This document shows positions 54,939 through 64,000 of a stretch of 64,000 nucleotides of DNA, one piece after another. The number at the start of each line of letters is the position of its first letter. Within the stretch, counting starts at the first letter, position 1. The notes below the pieces were generated by a model, which was not told where the DNA came from, did not search any database, and saw only the letters and a program-made list of their open reading frames with translations. Location: NCBI GenBank assembly GCA_009733575.1, contig ML769417.1:1-64000 (forward strand). Reading direction: 5' to 3'. Made by a program: the position numbers and the translations under genes. Origin of the DNA: Gymnopus androsaceus JB14 (Eukaryota; Basidiomycota; Agaricomycetes; Agaricales; Omphalotaceae).

Positions 54939-55967
54939 ATGGCAGTGCGTCCCCGTACTAGGGCTCCTGTTCTCTACCGCGACCTACCTGGTACTTCGAC
55001 TCGAAATTTGCGCACAAGAATGGCCACCGTCTTGGTCCTTTCTTCGTTTCTTCAGCTCGCACGCGAACTCCGAGATCAAATTTATGATGATGCTTTGCGT
55101 TTTACCATCATTGGAAACCCGCCCGAGTCTCTCCCTCCACACGTCGTAGACGTAGATGGCTCTACCTTGAAGCCAGCAGGAGTCTCCCGATTCTCGGTGA
55201 GATGGCGATTGCCGCCCAATCGAGGCACTTGTTTCGGTCTCATGTACTCTTGCCGACAAGTTTACGAAGAGATGCTCGAGTCTATCGACAGACAGGACGG
55301 TGTCTCTTTCGAGCTTGATCTTATCGTTCTCGCTGGGCGAACACATCGTTCAGGCTTGGAAAGGATATATCGGATTCGCCATGAGGAGATATGGGCGGAA
55401 TGGGTTGTCCTTCCCATATGCACATATATTGTCCCAAACGTTCCACTACTCTCGACTCAGGCTCCTTCCCTTGCTATCACACACTCGAAATGCAAGAACC
55501 TTTATGTCTCATTTAGGATTCAATGCGAGAACAGCTTTCGGTGGTCCGGTGATGGAGGTCCTGCTCCCCTCACGCAAAATTTGTTCAGCATGCTCGCGAA
55601 ATTTCTGCTACATGGACCATGGGGTTTGCAGATTGGAGAATCACCATCTTCGGACTCGGATTCCAAAACTTTATGGAATATAGACACTTTGTCTGTGGAT
55701 ATCATTGGTAGCGGAACGACATTCACGAATCCCTATGATGGCCAGCACTATACAGTACCCACTAAAGTGGTGGAAAACACGGAACAAGCACTGCGCGGAA
55801 ACTTGATGGGCACACTCTGTTTGAGTGGTGCTTTGTCTGGTCGAGTTAGAGTTGTTAGACTCTTGGTTGATGGCGAGCTTAAACATGAATGTGTCGTTGA
55901 CCAAACGATGAGCCTGTCAGCGGCGACAAAGAGTGAATGGGCTCTCTATGGGTGGGTTATTGAATGA
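54939..55967 (+). CDS. ELRD-family protein, copy 5, intact
   Basis: 342 residues from the ATG at 54939 (MAVRPRTRAPVLYRDLPGTS), in frame through MATVLVLSSFLQLARELRDQ. Copies 2 and 4 have one extra T in the corresponding 5' stretch, so there only the internal ATG is usable. Either this copy has gained a longer N-terminus or the others have lost it. The middle carries VVDVDGSTLKPAGVSRFSVR, and the C-terminus matches copy 4 nearly exactly up to the stop at 55965-55967. Confidence 0.7.
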   Translation: MAVRPRTRAPVLYRDLPGTSTRNLRTRMATVLVLSSFLQLARELRDQIYDDALRFTIIGNPPESLPPHVVDVDGSTLKPAGVSRFSVRWRLPPNRGTCFGLMYSCRQVYEEMLESIDRQDGVSFELDLIVLAGRTHRSGLERIYRIRHEEIWAEWVVLPICTYIVPNVPLLSTQAPSLAITHSKCKNLYVSFRIQCENSFRWSGDGGPAPLTQNLFSMLAKFLLHGPWGLQIGESPSSDSDSKTLWNIDTLSVDIIGSGTTFTNPYDGQHYTVPTKVVENTEQALRGNLMGTLCLSGALSGRVRVVRLLVDGELKHECVVDQTMSLSAATKSEWALYGWVIE

Positions 55968-57925
55968 AATCAGGATAATAATTTCATGTAATTTTCTAGT
56001 TTCCTGAACAAATTAGATATGTAGAGTCACGATTGGCGATGAGATTGTTAAACTTCAACAGGACCGTTGAAGTTCGTTCCGCCTAGTCAACTGTAGTGTG
56101 CCATATAGTGTGTCGACTTACAAATAGCAACTTGAAGTAGTGATGTTTCTGGTGTTTATTGGTTGAAATGCGCGCTTAACCAAGTGCTTAAGCGCTTAAG
56201 TCTCAACAAACAGCATTTGCTGTTTTTTGGAGTCTCCCTATTCAATAGTACCTCAAGATGATGTCTACAAGTTTGACTCGGGAGCTGACCGAAGTAACCG
56301 CGAGCCAACTTGAAGCGAAAGAGTCGGTTCTGTCCACAATCCAATTTTCAAGCTCATTACTTCAAATCTTGTAAATTATCGGTCGAAATAATTGGTCACT
56401 TGCTCAGGATTATGATGCGCGTGCATCCAGGCTTTCTCTTTGGAATCACAAGATGTTACATTAGATTTTGTTTGTTTTAATTTGTTTAGGGCGCTGAAAT
56501 GCGTAGAAAGTTGAAACGACAGAGAAGATACGGAGGCCCTTTTTTGGAGGTGTCACTCGTGACTCAATCTTCGCTTTTTCTTACATATTACTCATCGTTC
56601 ATTGTGTCAAAGGTTGGAAGATCAGGGAACTTAGTTATTGCTTGTTGCATTAGGTTCTACAGTATAGAACCTAATGCAACAGGCAATAGTTGGAGGATGA
56701 TACCTGGTAGAAACGCGTTGCCATCGTGCGTAGTTTCTTCTTGTTAAATTTCCCAATACTAATTGGCTTTTTAGATTCACAAATCATACCATTGCCGTCG
56801 ACAAGGTCGATATCTGTGCTTTACGCCAGAGAATTCCACTCTTCCAAACGAAGCCTACTCCGAATATTAGCCCGTACACGAAAACCAGTATTACCCATTG
56901 CACGTGGAGATTTTTAAATCGAGTCTCGAGACACAATTGCTGCGATACAGGCTCGTTTATTCGTATTGATGACCCGCTCCCTTCCCTTCTGACAATGTAT
57001 CATCATTATCATGAAGCTGGCTCACCACAGACTCAAGTCATCAGATATATTCTCGATGCATTCTGAAAGCGGATTGATACCTCCCAGATTGTAGAAAGTA
57101 TGATGTATTTCGCCATATCTTGCCTCTTCCTGCTTTTGCTGCTGCTCTTGCATTCTGATCGTTGTCACATTATAAAAACCAAACAGAGACATCTTGCACC
57201 GCTATATGGTAAGCTCTGCCCCTAAGGAACTGTAGTTCGTTGGCCTAGTAGTGATCACTGCTACGACCTGATGTCAGTTGGCTTACCTGACCTCTTGCTT
57301 GTTGCTAAGCTGAACCCGCGAGCTGCAACGTCTATGAACTATCGCCCAAATGGATATTGCCTCTGTGCGCTAGGTGTAGAAAATGTTGATTGTGCCGAGA
57401 AACCTAGTGTGTTCGCAATGGCATGTACGGTATCGGGGACATTTGGCGTGCTGCGCGGGCCTCGGCTGTTCAAGTTATCGTTAAACTTCCTCCTAAAATT
57501 GAAGTTGCTCAAGTGTTCATCTTTGTCCCGTAATACAGAGTAAGCTCTAAAGGTGAGTTATTGGCATCCCTTTCTAGTCAATCGCATTGATCACGGTTGC
57601 AAACAGGTAGTAGTCATCGCATAAATTACATTGAGCCTTTCGGAGATATCTAGCCAGGCATGCGCTCTCTACCTTGAGACCCGGTTCCCCTTCTTTTCCC
57701 GAGAGCGTCCTGGATCATGCCAGCGTATCTACCGTCGCCCTAAAGCAGTCAAGCACTGGCAGTGCAGGGATAGAGCCTTAAAAACCTCACTTCGCTGGAG
57801 CCCAATTCCTCAGACTCCCACTGCTAAACCGTTCCTTTACATTCTTCTTTTACTGTCGAGCCGGCCTCTTCACACACTCCCTTCTTTATTCATCCCGGCA
57901 AACCCAATCTAGATTATCCTCGAAG
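55968..57925. other. Spacer with gene relics, no intact gene
   Basis: 56220-56460 and 54300-54490 are related to each other: both contain ATGATGTCTACAAG, then ACCGCGAGCCA and a CTCAGGAT block. They look like a duplicated, decayed 5' end of an unknown gene (MMSTSLTRELTEVTASQLEA in the better copy). A hairpin lies at 56643. The ORF at 57271-57543 lacks support. The last 150 bases should hold the promoter of the gene at 57926. Confidence 0.45.
56643..56681. repeat. Short hairpin, 17-bp perfect stem
   Basis: TGTTGCATTAGGTTCTA, loop CAGTA, then the exact inverse. Pairing extends outward with mismatches through ATTGC/GCAAT. Small foldback or stem-loop; no gene context. Confidence 0.65.
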
Positions 57926-58574
57926 ATGTTCTCCCCAATATTCACCTCTGCGCTTGCTCTTGCATGCATCTCAGCCCTTGCCGCCATGCTTCCCACAGTC
58001 TCTCAAGCTGCCCCAGTGGCTCGCCGGCAGACTGCAACATACACTGGAGATGGTGCGCGCGCGTTGTTTCCATATGCTCACGATTCAACTTGACACGATA
58101 CTAGGTACCTTTTATGAAACGGGCTTGGGCGCGTGTGGTATCACCAACGTCGATACTGACTTCATCGCGGCTGTAGCAGAGACTACATTTGACAGTTTCC
58201 CGTAAGTACATTGAATTCTTTGTGATGCTGCTTTTGTGCTTAACAATTCTGCAGAGGTGCTACAGCAAATCCTAATGCGTCCGTGAATTCTACTGCGTGG
58301 CTTCCGTGACTTATTGAATGCATTTCTTTTAGAAATCCCATCTGCAATAAGCAAGTGACAGCGACATGTAGGATACTCTTAACCTTCCTTTGGCATCTGC
58401 GAACTCACTAACTTTTGCATTCCAGTCCAAGGGAAATCCGTAACGGTCAGTATCACTGACAGGTGTACGGGATGTGGAGCATCCGACCTGGACTTTTCGC
58501 CTTCAGCATTCTCGGTACTTGCCGACGAGAGTGTAGGACGAATTGAGGGTATGACATGGGCGTTTATCGACTAG
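57926..58574 (+). CDS. Secreted RlpA/barwin-like double-psi beta-barrel protein
   Basis: Five exons, 57926-58052, 58105-58201, 58255-58278, 58333-58367 and 58426-58574, give 143 residues in frame. The signal peptide starts MFSPIFTSALALACISALAA; the mature part begins near APVARRQTATYTGDGTF. Diagnostic blocks: GTFYETGLGACG, NPICNKQVTA, VSITDRCTGCGASDLDFSPS and AFSVLADESVGRIEGMTWAF, the DPBB fold with the C-G, D-R-C and D-L-S-P-xAF positions. Such small secreted barrels are common in basidiomycetes, are expansin/cerato-type in shape, and are thought to act on or bind cell-wall material without known catalysis. Two very small exons (24 and 35 bases) are needed but keep phase and consensus. Confidence 0.85.
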
Positions 58575-59039
58575 CCAGTGGTGAGCGTCTTCGCAATGCG
58601 GATAGCCCCCGAGGACTGCTGCGTGCTCTAGTTGATCCACTACAGCGCATATTGAATAAAGATATGAAATGAGACCAGTGTAGTACGGGTGCTACAGCAG
58701 CCTGGGTGTATTCCAACGATGATTCGTGCTATTCAGAATGTAGTTAATTACTTTAATCCTATTTTATCCATCCCTTAGCTCAGTCCGTGAGTGCATGAAT
58801 GTTGTACTGAAATATACTTAAAACTAGCGTGCATTGCGCTTAAGCGCCTACTAGCAACATACTTACTTACTTTCATCTGCCAAAAACTTCAATCCGAGTT
58901 GCTATACTATATACATGAACGTTTCATTCCACTCCAGTTCCGGTGGCTCAACCTTGCCCTCCACGCACCAGCATACTTCCTGAGCCGACCCACAGATACT
59001 TTTGTCAGGGCAGCACTCAACTGAAGTATGAGTAGAGCT
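58575..59039. other. Spacer, no gene seen
   Basis: Terminator side of the DPBB gene. No conserved frame found. Confidence 0.4.
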
Positions 59040-59660
59040 AGACTGAGCCAGAAAGAAGTCATGGTTCAAGGGATTAAAGGATGTAATTAATAGCCTATGC
59101 CCTCATTATGAACTACCGGATAATACAACCTTATGCAGTGCATCAGACTCAACTGTAGTACTTGGTGATTTCAATAAAGCAATACAGAAAGCAGGAACCA
59201 CTTGGGATTTCAGATGAACTGAACCCTACTGAACCGTGTGTCTAAACGCTCTTATCTTCTGCAGCTCCGATAGGAACCACAGGAGAATGGCAGACTGAAA
59301 TAGTACCATAAATCATGCAGTTGAGGCACTATCTGGGTGAAATACAAAACCCGCGACATTGTAAGGCACTAACTCGCCTCATCACGGGGGATCACTCACT
59401 CGCTGTTGTAAGGCTTACTTGGACAGATGATCATAGACTGCAAGTACCCCATGAGCAGAGACTCTGCCGCAAGTTCTGCACACAGGAAGCAAAAACTCCT
59501 GAACATGCACTGCTGCAATGCCCCCACCAAGCTTTAGTGGACTTAAGAGCATCATTCTGGAGAGACTTTAAATCTTTGCATCCACACAAAATCACATATA
59601 CAACAGTAGTACTTAGCTTATCTGGCATCATGTCGTCCAACATTTGCTGTCCTAGCTAAA
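59040..59660 (+). pseudogene. Non-LTR (LINE-type) retrotransposon fragments
   Basis: 59075-59215 reads, with one frame change, KDVINSLCPHYELPDNTTLC then STVVLGDFNKAIQ. The VVLGDFN block is the GDFN motif of LINE endonucleases. From 59315 a second fragment reads HCKALTRLITGDHSLAVVRL and EQRLCRKFCTQEAKTPEHAL followed by LQCPH, the C-terminal Cys/His region of LINE polymerases. The reverse transcriptase between them is missing, so this is an internally deleted, dead copy. Confidence 0.6.
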
Positions 59661-60780
59661 TGGGTCTATGAGGTTTTGAAGATCTATGATGGTATACCTC
59701 TACTCATCCCTCTGGCTCGGGAGTACCTAAGGGACTCAAGGTCAAGATAAGTAGTGGTGATAGATACAAAATAGCTAGTTGTTGTAGATAGAACTATGTC
59801 ACCTGTATTATATAGAATACGGCATTCACAGGGCAGCAATCTACAGCAGCGACTTCGTCATGATCAGCTGTGAGCTCGACTGTTCTCGAGTGAATACCCC
59901 GAGACCGATGATACCAGTGCTGCATCGGGATATGTCTTGGACCCTCCGGCGTTCGATCTTGGCCGGGACCGTGCCGTGTAATAAAATCTTCCTTCCTTCC
60001 TTCCATCTCGCTTTCACATCCAAGGTCAATCTAATGTCAAATCAAAAGCTGCCAGGTGCAAGATTTCAAGGACTGATTGTGTTACAGACCTTTCTGGAAG
60101 GTCGGAATGGATGAATGAGCGAGTGAATAATTCAATATCATTATCGTTCCAGTGACGGCCAGCATTGACCAACTAATCACTGCTATGCATCCATCTAGAC
60201 TTTAACAACAGAGTCATTCTTCTATACTTTTTGGTATGGGGTCATCTATTCGACTGTGAATTTCCCGGCAGGGTGCTGTGGCTGCATTTCGTCTGTCCAT
60301 TTTCAAGCGCTTCTTCTCACAGTGCGATACATAGGCTATGTTCTCACTGGGACTCATTCCCACTTGCTGGGTCTTGGTCGTAGCTTGCATCCTGATTCGG
60401 CGTCAAGAAAGTTTTCTGTCATCCTAGTTCAAGCATTCTCCGAGCCGAGGTTTTTATGACGAAGTTAATCACTGGCAACAATCCAGTCTATCTCAAGTTG
60501 ATTTTCTCCGAGATGTGCGTGTGGAGTGCGGCCAATCTCTCTGTCAGAAAACTAAAACTACCGCATTCAATCGAATTCAAACAGGATGTCTCCGAACCTG
60601 CTGTTGCTATTAATGAGGTTTTCCATTTAATGCGATTGAACGTTCACAATGCCAGTTCTGATAAGAACATTCAGGGACCAGGCTGGGAACACATACATAT
60701 ACGGCACAAACTGACTGGCTAATCCTCATCTACCTTACACTCGTTCACCCACCCACGCTTAGTAAATAACTATAAGCAGA
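59661..60780. other. Spacer, no gene recognised
   Basis: Contains a small TTCC run (59993-60004) and two unsupported ORFs (60256-60459, 60456-60722) without family resemblance. The last 60 bases precede the DUF6533-type gene. Confidence 0.4.
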
Positions 60781-62500
60781 TGGAGTCCAATAATGCCGGA
60801 AATTACTCCCTGGAAACGAAGCTGTAGGTTTTACTCAACCTCTTTAATAGTCTTGCTTACAGCCTGAACAGACGCACGGATAGCTATCTATACCTACTCG
60901 GTTTCAGTGAGTCGGCTTGCTGTTACCTTCAGTGCTCAGTTCAATATTGATTCCTGAATTTAGCGTTCCTCTATTATGATCATTTCCTCACACTTGGTGC
61001 GTTTTCGACGAGCTCCTGAACTTCTTATTTATCGCAGGATCACAGACGCAGAAGTCAAGTTTGTTTGGGCCCGTCCGAATAACTTCAGCAGTCGCATGTT
61101 CTTCTTGAACAGATACTTTTCATTTGTGGGAAATATCATGATCCTGCTCTCAATGTTCGTGGTTCCATCTGGTACATCCGTAAGTTGCCCTGTTTACAAA
61201 TGATATGTAATACTTACATTTCGACAGAGGTCAGCCGCTTTCCCTACTCCGGTAGTTCAGAAATTTACGTGTCTGTTAGCTGCCATCCTTGGGAGGAATT
61301 CCAAGAATTCTTCCATGGTAAGTTTATCATCTCCGAACTTGGCTTGGAACTCATCAGGACGCGTTGCAGCATCCGTTCAAGCCATAGTTGCGGGTAAGCA
61401 CATATGGTGAATGCTCGCCGAATTATATGAATGCATTCTACAGTTCTACTCACTCTCCGGGTGCACGCTATTTACGGGCGCAATAAGCGCATTACCATTG
61501 CTCTTGGCGGAATCATTCTCTTTGGAATTGGTGCAACTATCGTGGGTACTTACATCTAGAATTGGCAATGAGTAGGCTCGTTGAATCCTTTTATGTCTAG
61601 ACATCCATAGCTTTTTCTGAATCAACGCCAGCACCCTCGGTATTTCCTATCGGATGCCACGATGTTCTAGATTTGAAAAAGTAAGTTGCACGCCTTCGAT
61701 ATAACTAGCTTTGACGCTTACTAAACAATCCACAGTTCCGCTTGTATGGCGTTTTTTCTTTTAGCAATTCCCGATGTTGATATTCTCTAGTGGTTTCCGT
61801 TGGCTGGGAAGCTGTGCTGATGTATGATACACTACTGTTCGGTATGACTCTATTCAAATCGTATCAAGCGCGGTCACAGCCTAGGATAAAAGAGATGGAA
61901 GGGTTGTCTCTCTTCACAATCATTGTACGGGATGGTGAGCCTTTATACTTTAATTCTCTTCTAATGGACTACCCACTCTTACTACTAGGAACCATGTATT
62001 TTGGGTAGGTTCCAGTTACGCTTGCCGATAATCAGTTAGATCAATAAGCATCATAGCTTTATGGCTCTAGCGAATCTTGTCAACGTGCTGACATTCTATG
62101 TGAGTCAATTCCCATCTATTCACTGAATCCGTATGCCAACCCGCTTCAGATTACCGGAGTATGTTCTTCATTCAAACATTCCTTATCCAATCTCAGCATA
62201 TTTCAGGACTCTTTGTTGAGGGGTACATTGTCACCTTTCGCCAGCTGGTGAGCACGATAATTAAATCTTCACCATTTTTGCGTTGCTTAGGTTTGCCGTT
62301 TGTTCAAAAGTACATCAGTTACACTCATGTCAAGGCTTATGCTGCATCTCCTTGAGATCGCAGACAAAGGGCTATATGTCTGCCATGGAGATAGACCAGC
62401 TGGGTCATACAACCCTGATGGTAGGCACCAGTCAAAGTTTGAGTGTAGTCTCGAGTGCTTACTGCTATAATGCTACCGTCCCGCAGCCACAATCTCTACG
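60781..62500 (+). CDS. DUF6533-type multi-pass membrane protein, copy 1
   Basis: A gene of many short exons. The ATG at 60781 starts MESNNAGNYSLETKL. After an intron comes RTDSYLYLLGF, then YYDHFLTL, DAEVKFVWARPNNFSSRMFF and LNRYFSFVGNIMILLSMFVV. The pattern YDxxLTxxxEVxxxW...LFxLNRY is the signature of DUF6533 proteins, a large basidiomycete family with about seven membrane helices and unknown function. Later exons give CHPWEEFQEFFH, LLTLRVHAIYGRNKRITIAL, IAFSESTPAPSVFPIGCHDV, VGWEAVLMYDTLLFGMTLFK and FMALANLVNVLTFY. The C-terminal exon contains MSRLMLHLLEIADKGLYV and ends in frame. The exon before CHPW is unclear, so splicing there is not fully resolved and a defect cannot be excluded. Confidence 0.65.
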
Positions 62501-62998
62501 ATAGGTTTCGGTGGGGACCGCTTTCAGGAAACAAACAATCACTCTCAGGAGACTACGGTCGCCTCTAGCATTCTTGACGTTAACACTGCCGATCTTTCTT
62601 CAAAAAAAGTGGAGGTCTAGGAATACGAAGGCACATTCTAGGACCACATAAGTGTATGTACTCTAATCTAATCTGTTGACTCTTGATATATGTAGGTAAA
62701 AATTTAAGACAAGCCCTTCGTTTAAATGATGACAATCATGATGGACCACTCGCAAACTCACAACCACCGACTGTACTCTAAGTACAGTTTGATAGTCATC
62801 CCGAAGATTGGATTCATGGCGTTACTGATAATTCATCGTAGTATCCATCAACCCTCTTTCACGTCCGAATGAACCGCCTAAAGAGACGGGAGTGTCATCA
62901 TCGGTTATCATGGCCGGATAAAAAGAGGGCTCATTAAAACTTACTGCCAACCTATCTCGAGCCCGTTACCCCAAGTCCAAGTCCTCGTTTGATACAGA

Positions 62999-64000
62999 TG
63001 GATTCCAATGGCGCCGACAGCTATGCCCTCGCTAAGAGACTGTAGGTCTGCTCTATGCCATGCTTGTATATAAGTAAGACCAACTTGAACTGCACAGACG
63101 TACGGATAGCTACCTGCACCTGGTGGCATTTGGTGAGTCGAACCACCATTCCACTACGTATTCAAGTTCTCATCCTAGTTCCGAATGAAGCCTTTCTTTA
63201 TTATGATCACCTCCTCACGTTTGGTAGGTCTCGATCAGCTTCAATAATCCTTACTCCAGGTCAACATTACATTACAGATGCCGAGATCAAGTTTTTCTGG
63301 GCCTACCCAAATACCACCAGCAGTCGCCTCTTCTTTTTAAACAGATATTTTTCATTAGTGTGCAGCATCTTGCTACTACTATCCATATTTTTTATACCGT
63401 CGGATACATCTGTAAGTTCGAGACCAGTAATAGTACGCTTACATTGGTTCTATGCACTTATGTCCTACTAGGGGTACATTTTGTCACATTTGAAGGTTAA
63501 TTCACGCTAAGGCTTATACTTAATTCGCGGGGACTTTAGCTGCCATCCTTGGGAGCTGTTTGATGAATTGTTCCATGGTACGCTTGCATTATCTCCTACC
63601 TTGAACCTCATTATTCAGTAAGAACTCTTAGCAACTGCACAGGTCATAGTTATCGGTAAGTATATAGACTCGTAGTATGCCAGTGCTTAGAAAGTGACAC
63701 AGTCTTACTCACCCTCCGAGTGTATGCTATTTACGGACGCGATAGACGCATAATAATAGTCCTCAGCAGCCTCATTTTCATTGGAATCGGTGCAACTGCA
63801 GTGAGTCGAATTTCTATCAAAATTTCCCTTCATATGCATGACATGATGATTAGGCGTCATTGGCTTTCTCCAAATCAACAGCCATAACTTCGCCATTTCC
63901 AGTCGGATGTCACGATGTTTTAGATTTGAGAAAGTGGGTAAATTTGCCATTGGGTTCGACAGCTTTGGCATATACTTACAGAGTAATTGTCAGTTCCGCT
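62999..64000 (+). CDS. DUF6533-type multi-pass membrane protein, copy 2 (partial)
   Basis: Second tandem copy, cut by the window end. The ATG at 62999 starts MDSNGADSYALAKRL, then RTDSYLHLVAF, YYDHLLTF, DAEIKFFWAYPNTTSSRLFF, LNRYFSLVCSILLLLSIFFI, CHPWELFDELFH, LLTLRVYAIYGRDRRIIIVL and AFSKSTAITSPFPVGCHDVL. Exon order and intron positions follow copy 1, offset about 2.2 kb. The exon linking SDTS to CHPW is again unclear. Function unknown. Confidence 0.65.

Noticed and set aside
57271..57543. 90-codon plus-strand ORF
   Set aside because: No signal peptide, no family and poor start context; upstream of it only decayed DNA.
60256..60722. Two overlapping plus-strand ORFs before the DUF6533-type gene
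   Set aside because: Different frames, no shared motif and no splice signals that join them meaningfully.

Overview
The window is nuclear DNA of a filamentous basidiomycete, most likely an Agaricomycete. Genes are split by many 50-70 bp GT-AG introns. Several families are typical of that class: GtaA-like glutaminases with a C-terminal membrane tail, DUF6533-type membrane proteins, small secreted cysteine-rich proteins and a DIRS-like tyrosine-recombinase retroelement. No tRNA, rRNA or prokaryotic signal was seen. All exon models were built by eye from splice signals, reading frame and homologous copies. Family names come from recognised motifs, not from a search.

Region 1 (1-15.2 kb) is a tandem repeat block. 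Three copies of a secreted/membrane GtaA-like glutaminase alternate with relics of S10 serine carboxypeptidases. Two units repeat with an offset of about 7.37 kb. Every glutaminase copy carries its own frameshifts, and the carboxypeptidases are truncated and broken. The block looks like a decayed secreted protein/amide-nitrogen scavenging cluster. An orphan duplicate of the membrane-tail exon lies behind the first copy.

Region 2 (15.9-20.7 kb) holds a secreted six-cysteine protein with a Lys/Glu-rich tail, a conserved UPF0415/C7orf25-like gene on the minus strand and a 90-residue orphan ORF. Region 3 (20.9-25.5 kb) is a DIRS-like retroelement on the minus strand (gag with zinc knuckle, RT/RNase H, tyrosine recombinase) with at least three disabling lesions.

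Region 4 (25.8-37.2 kb) holds host genes: unrecognised exons, a secreted RING-like zinc protein, a secreted protein of unknown function, a membrane-anchored short-chain dehydrogenase, a PP2C phosphatase, a broken member of a tandem family (called here the ELRD family, after its ELRDQIY motif), and a lectin-like secreted protein.

Region 5 (37.5-46.8 kb) is almost gene-free, AT-rich and packed with transposons: a hAT-type MITE with an 8-bp target duplication, Copia RNase H remains, a 395-bp palindrome, a solo LTR with 5-bp duplication, and a nest of three inverted-repeat elements.

Region 6 (46.8-56 kb) starts with a second PP2C copy and its neighbouring ELRD gene, duplicated together from region 4 about 14.4 kb upstream. 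It continues as a tandem array of further ELRD copies, some intact and some broken by small indels. The transposon nest sits between the duplicated PP2C gene and a 75-bp block of its original promoter. The 1.3 kb element between the two genes of the first unit is absent from the second, giving a natural empty site.

Region 7 (56-64 kb) holds a small secreted double-psi beta-barrel (RlpA/barwin-like) protein, LINE remains, and two tandem DUF6533-type membrane protein genes, the second cut by the window end.
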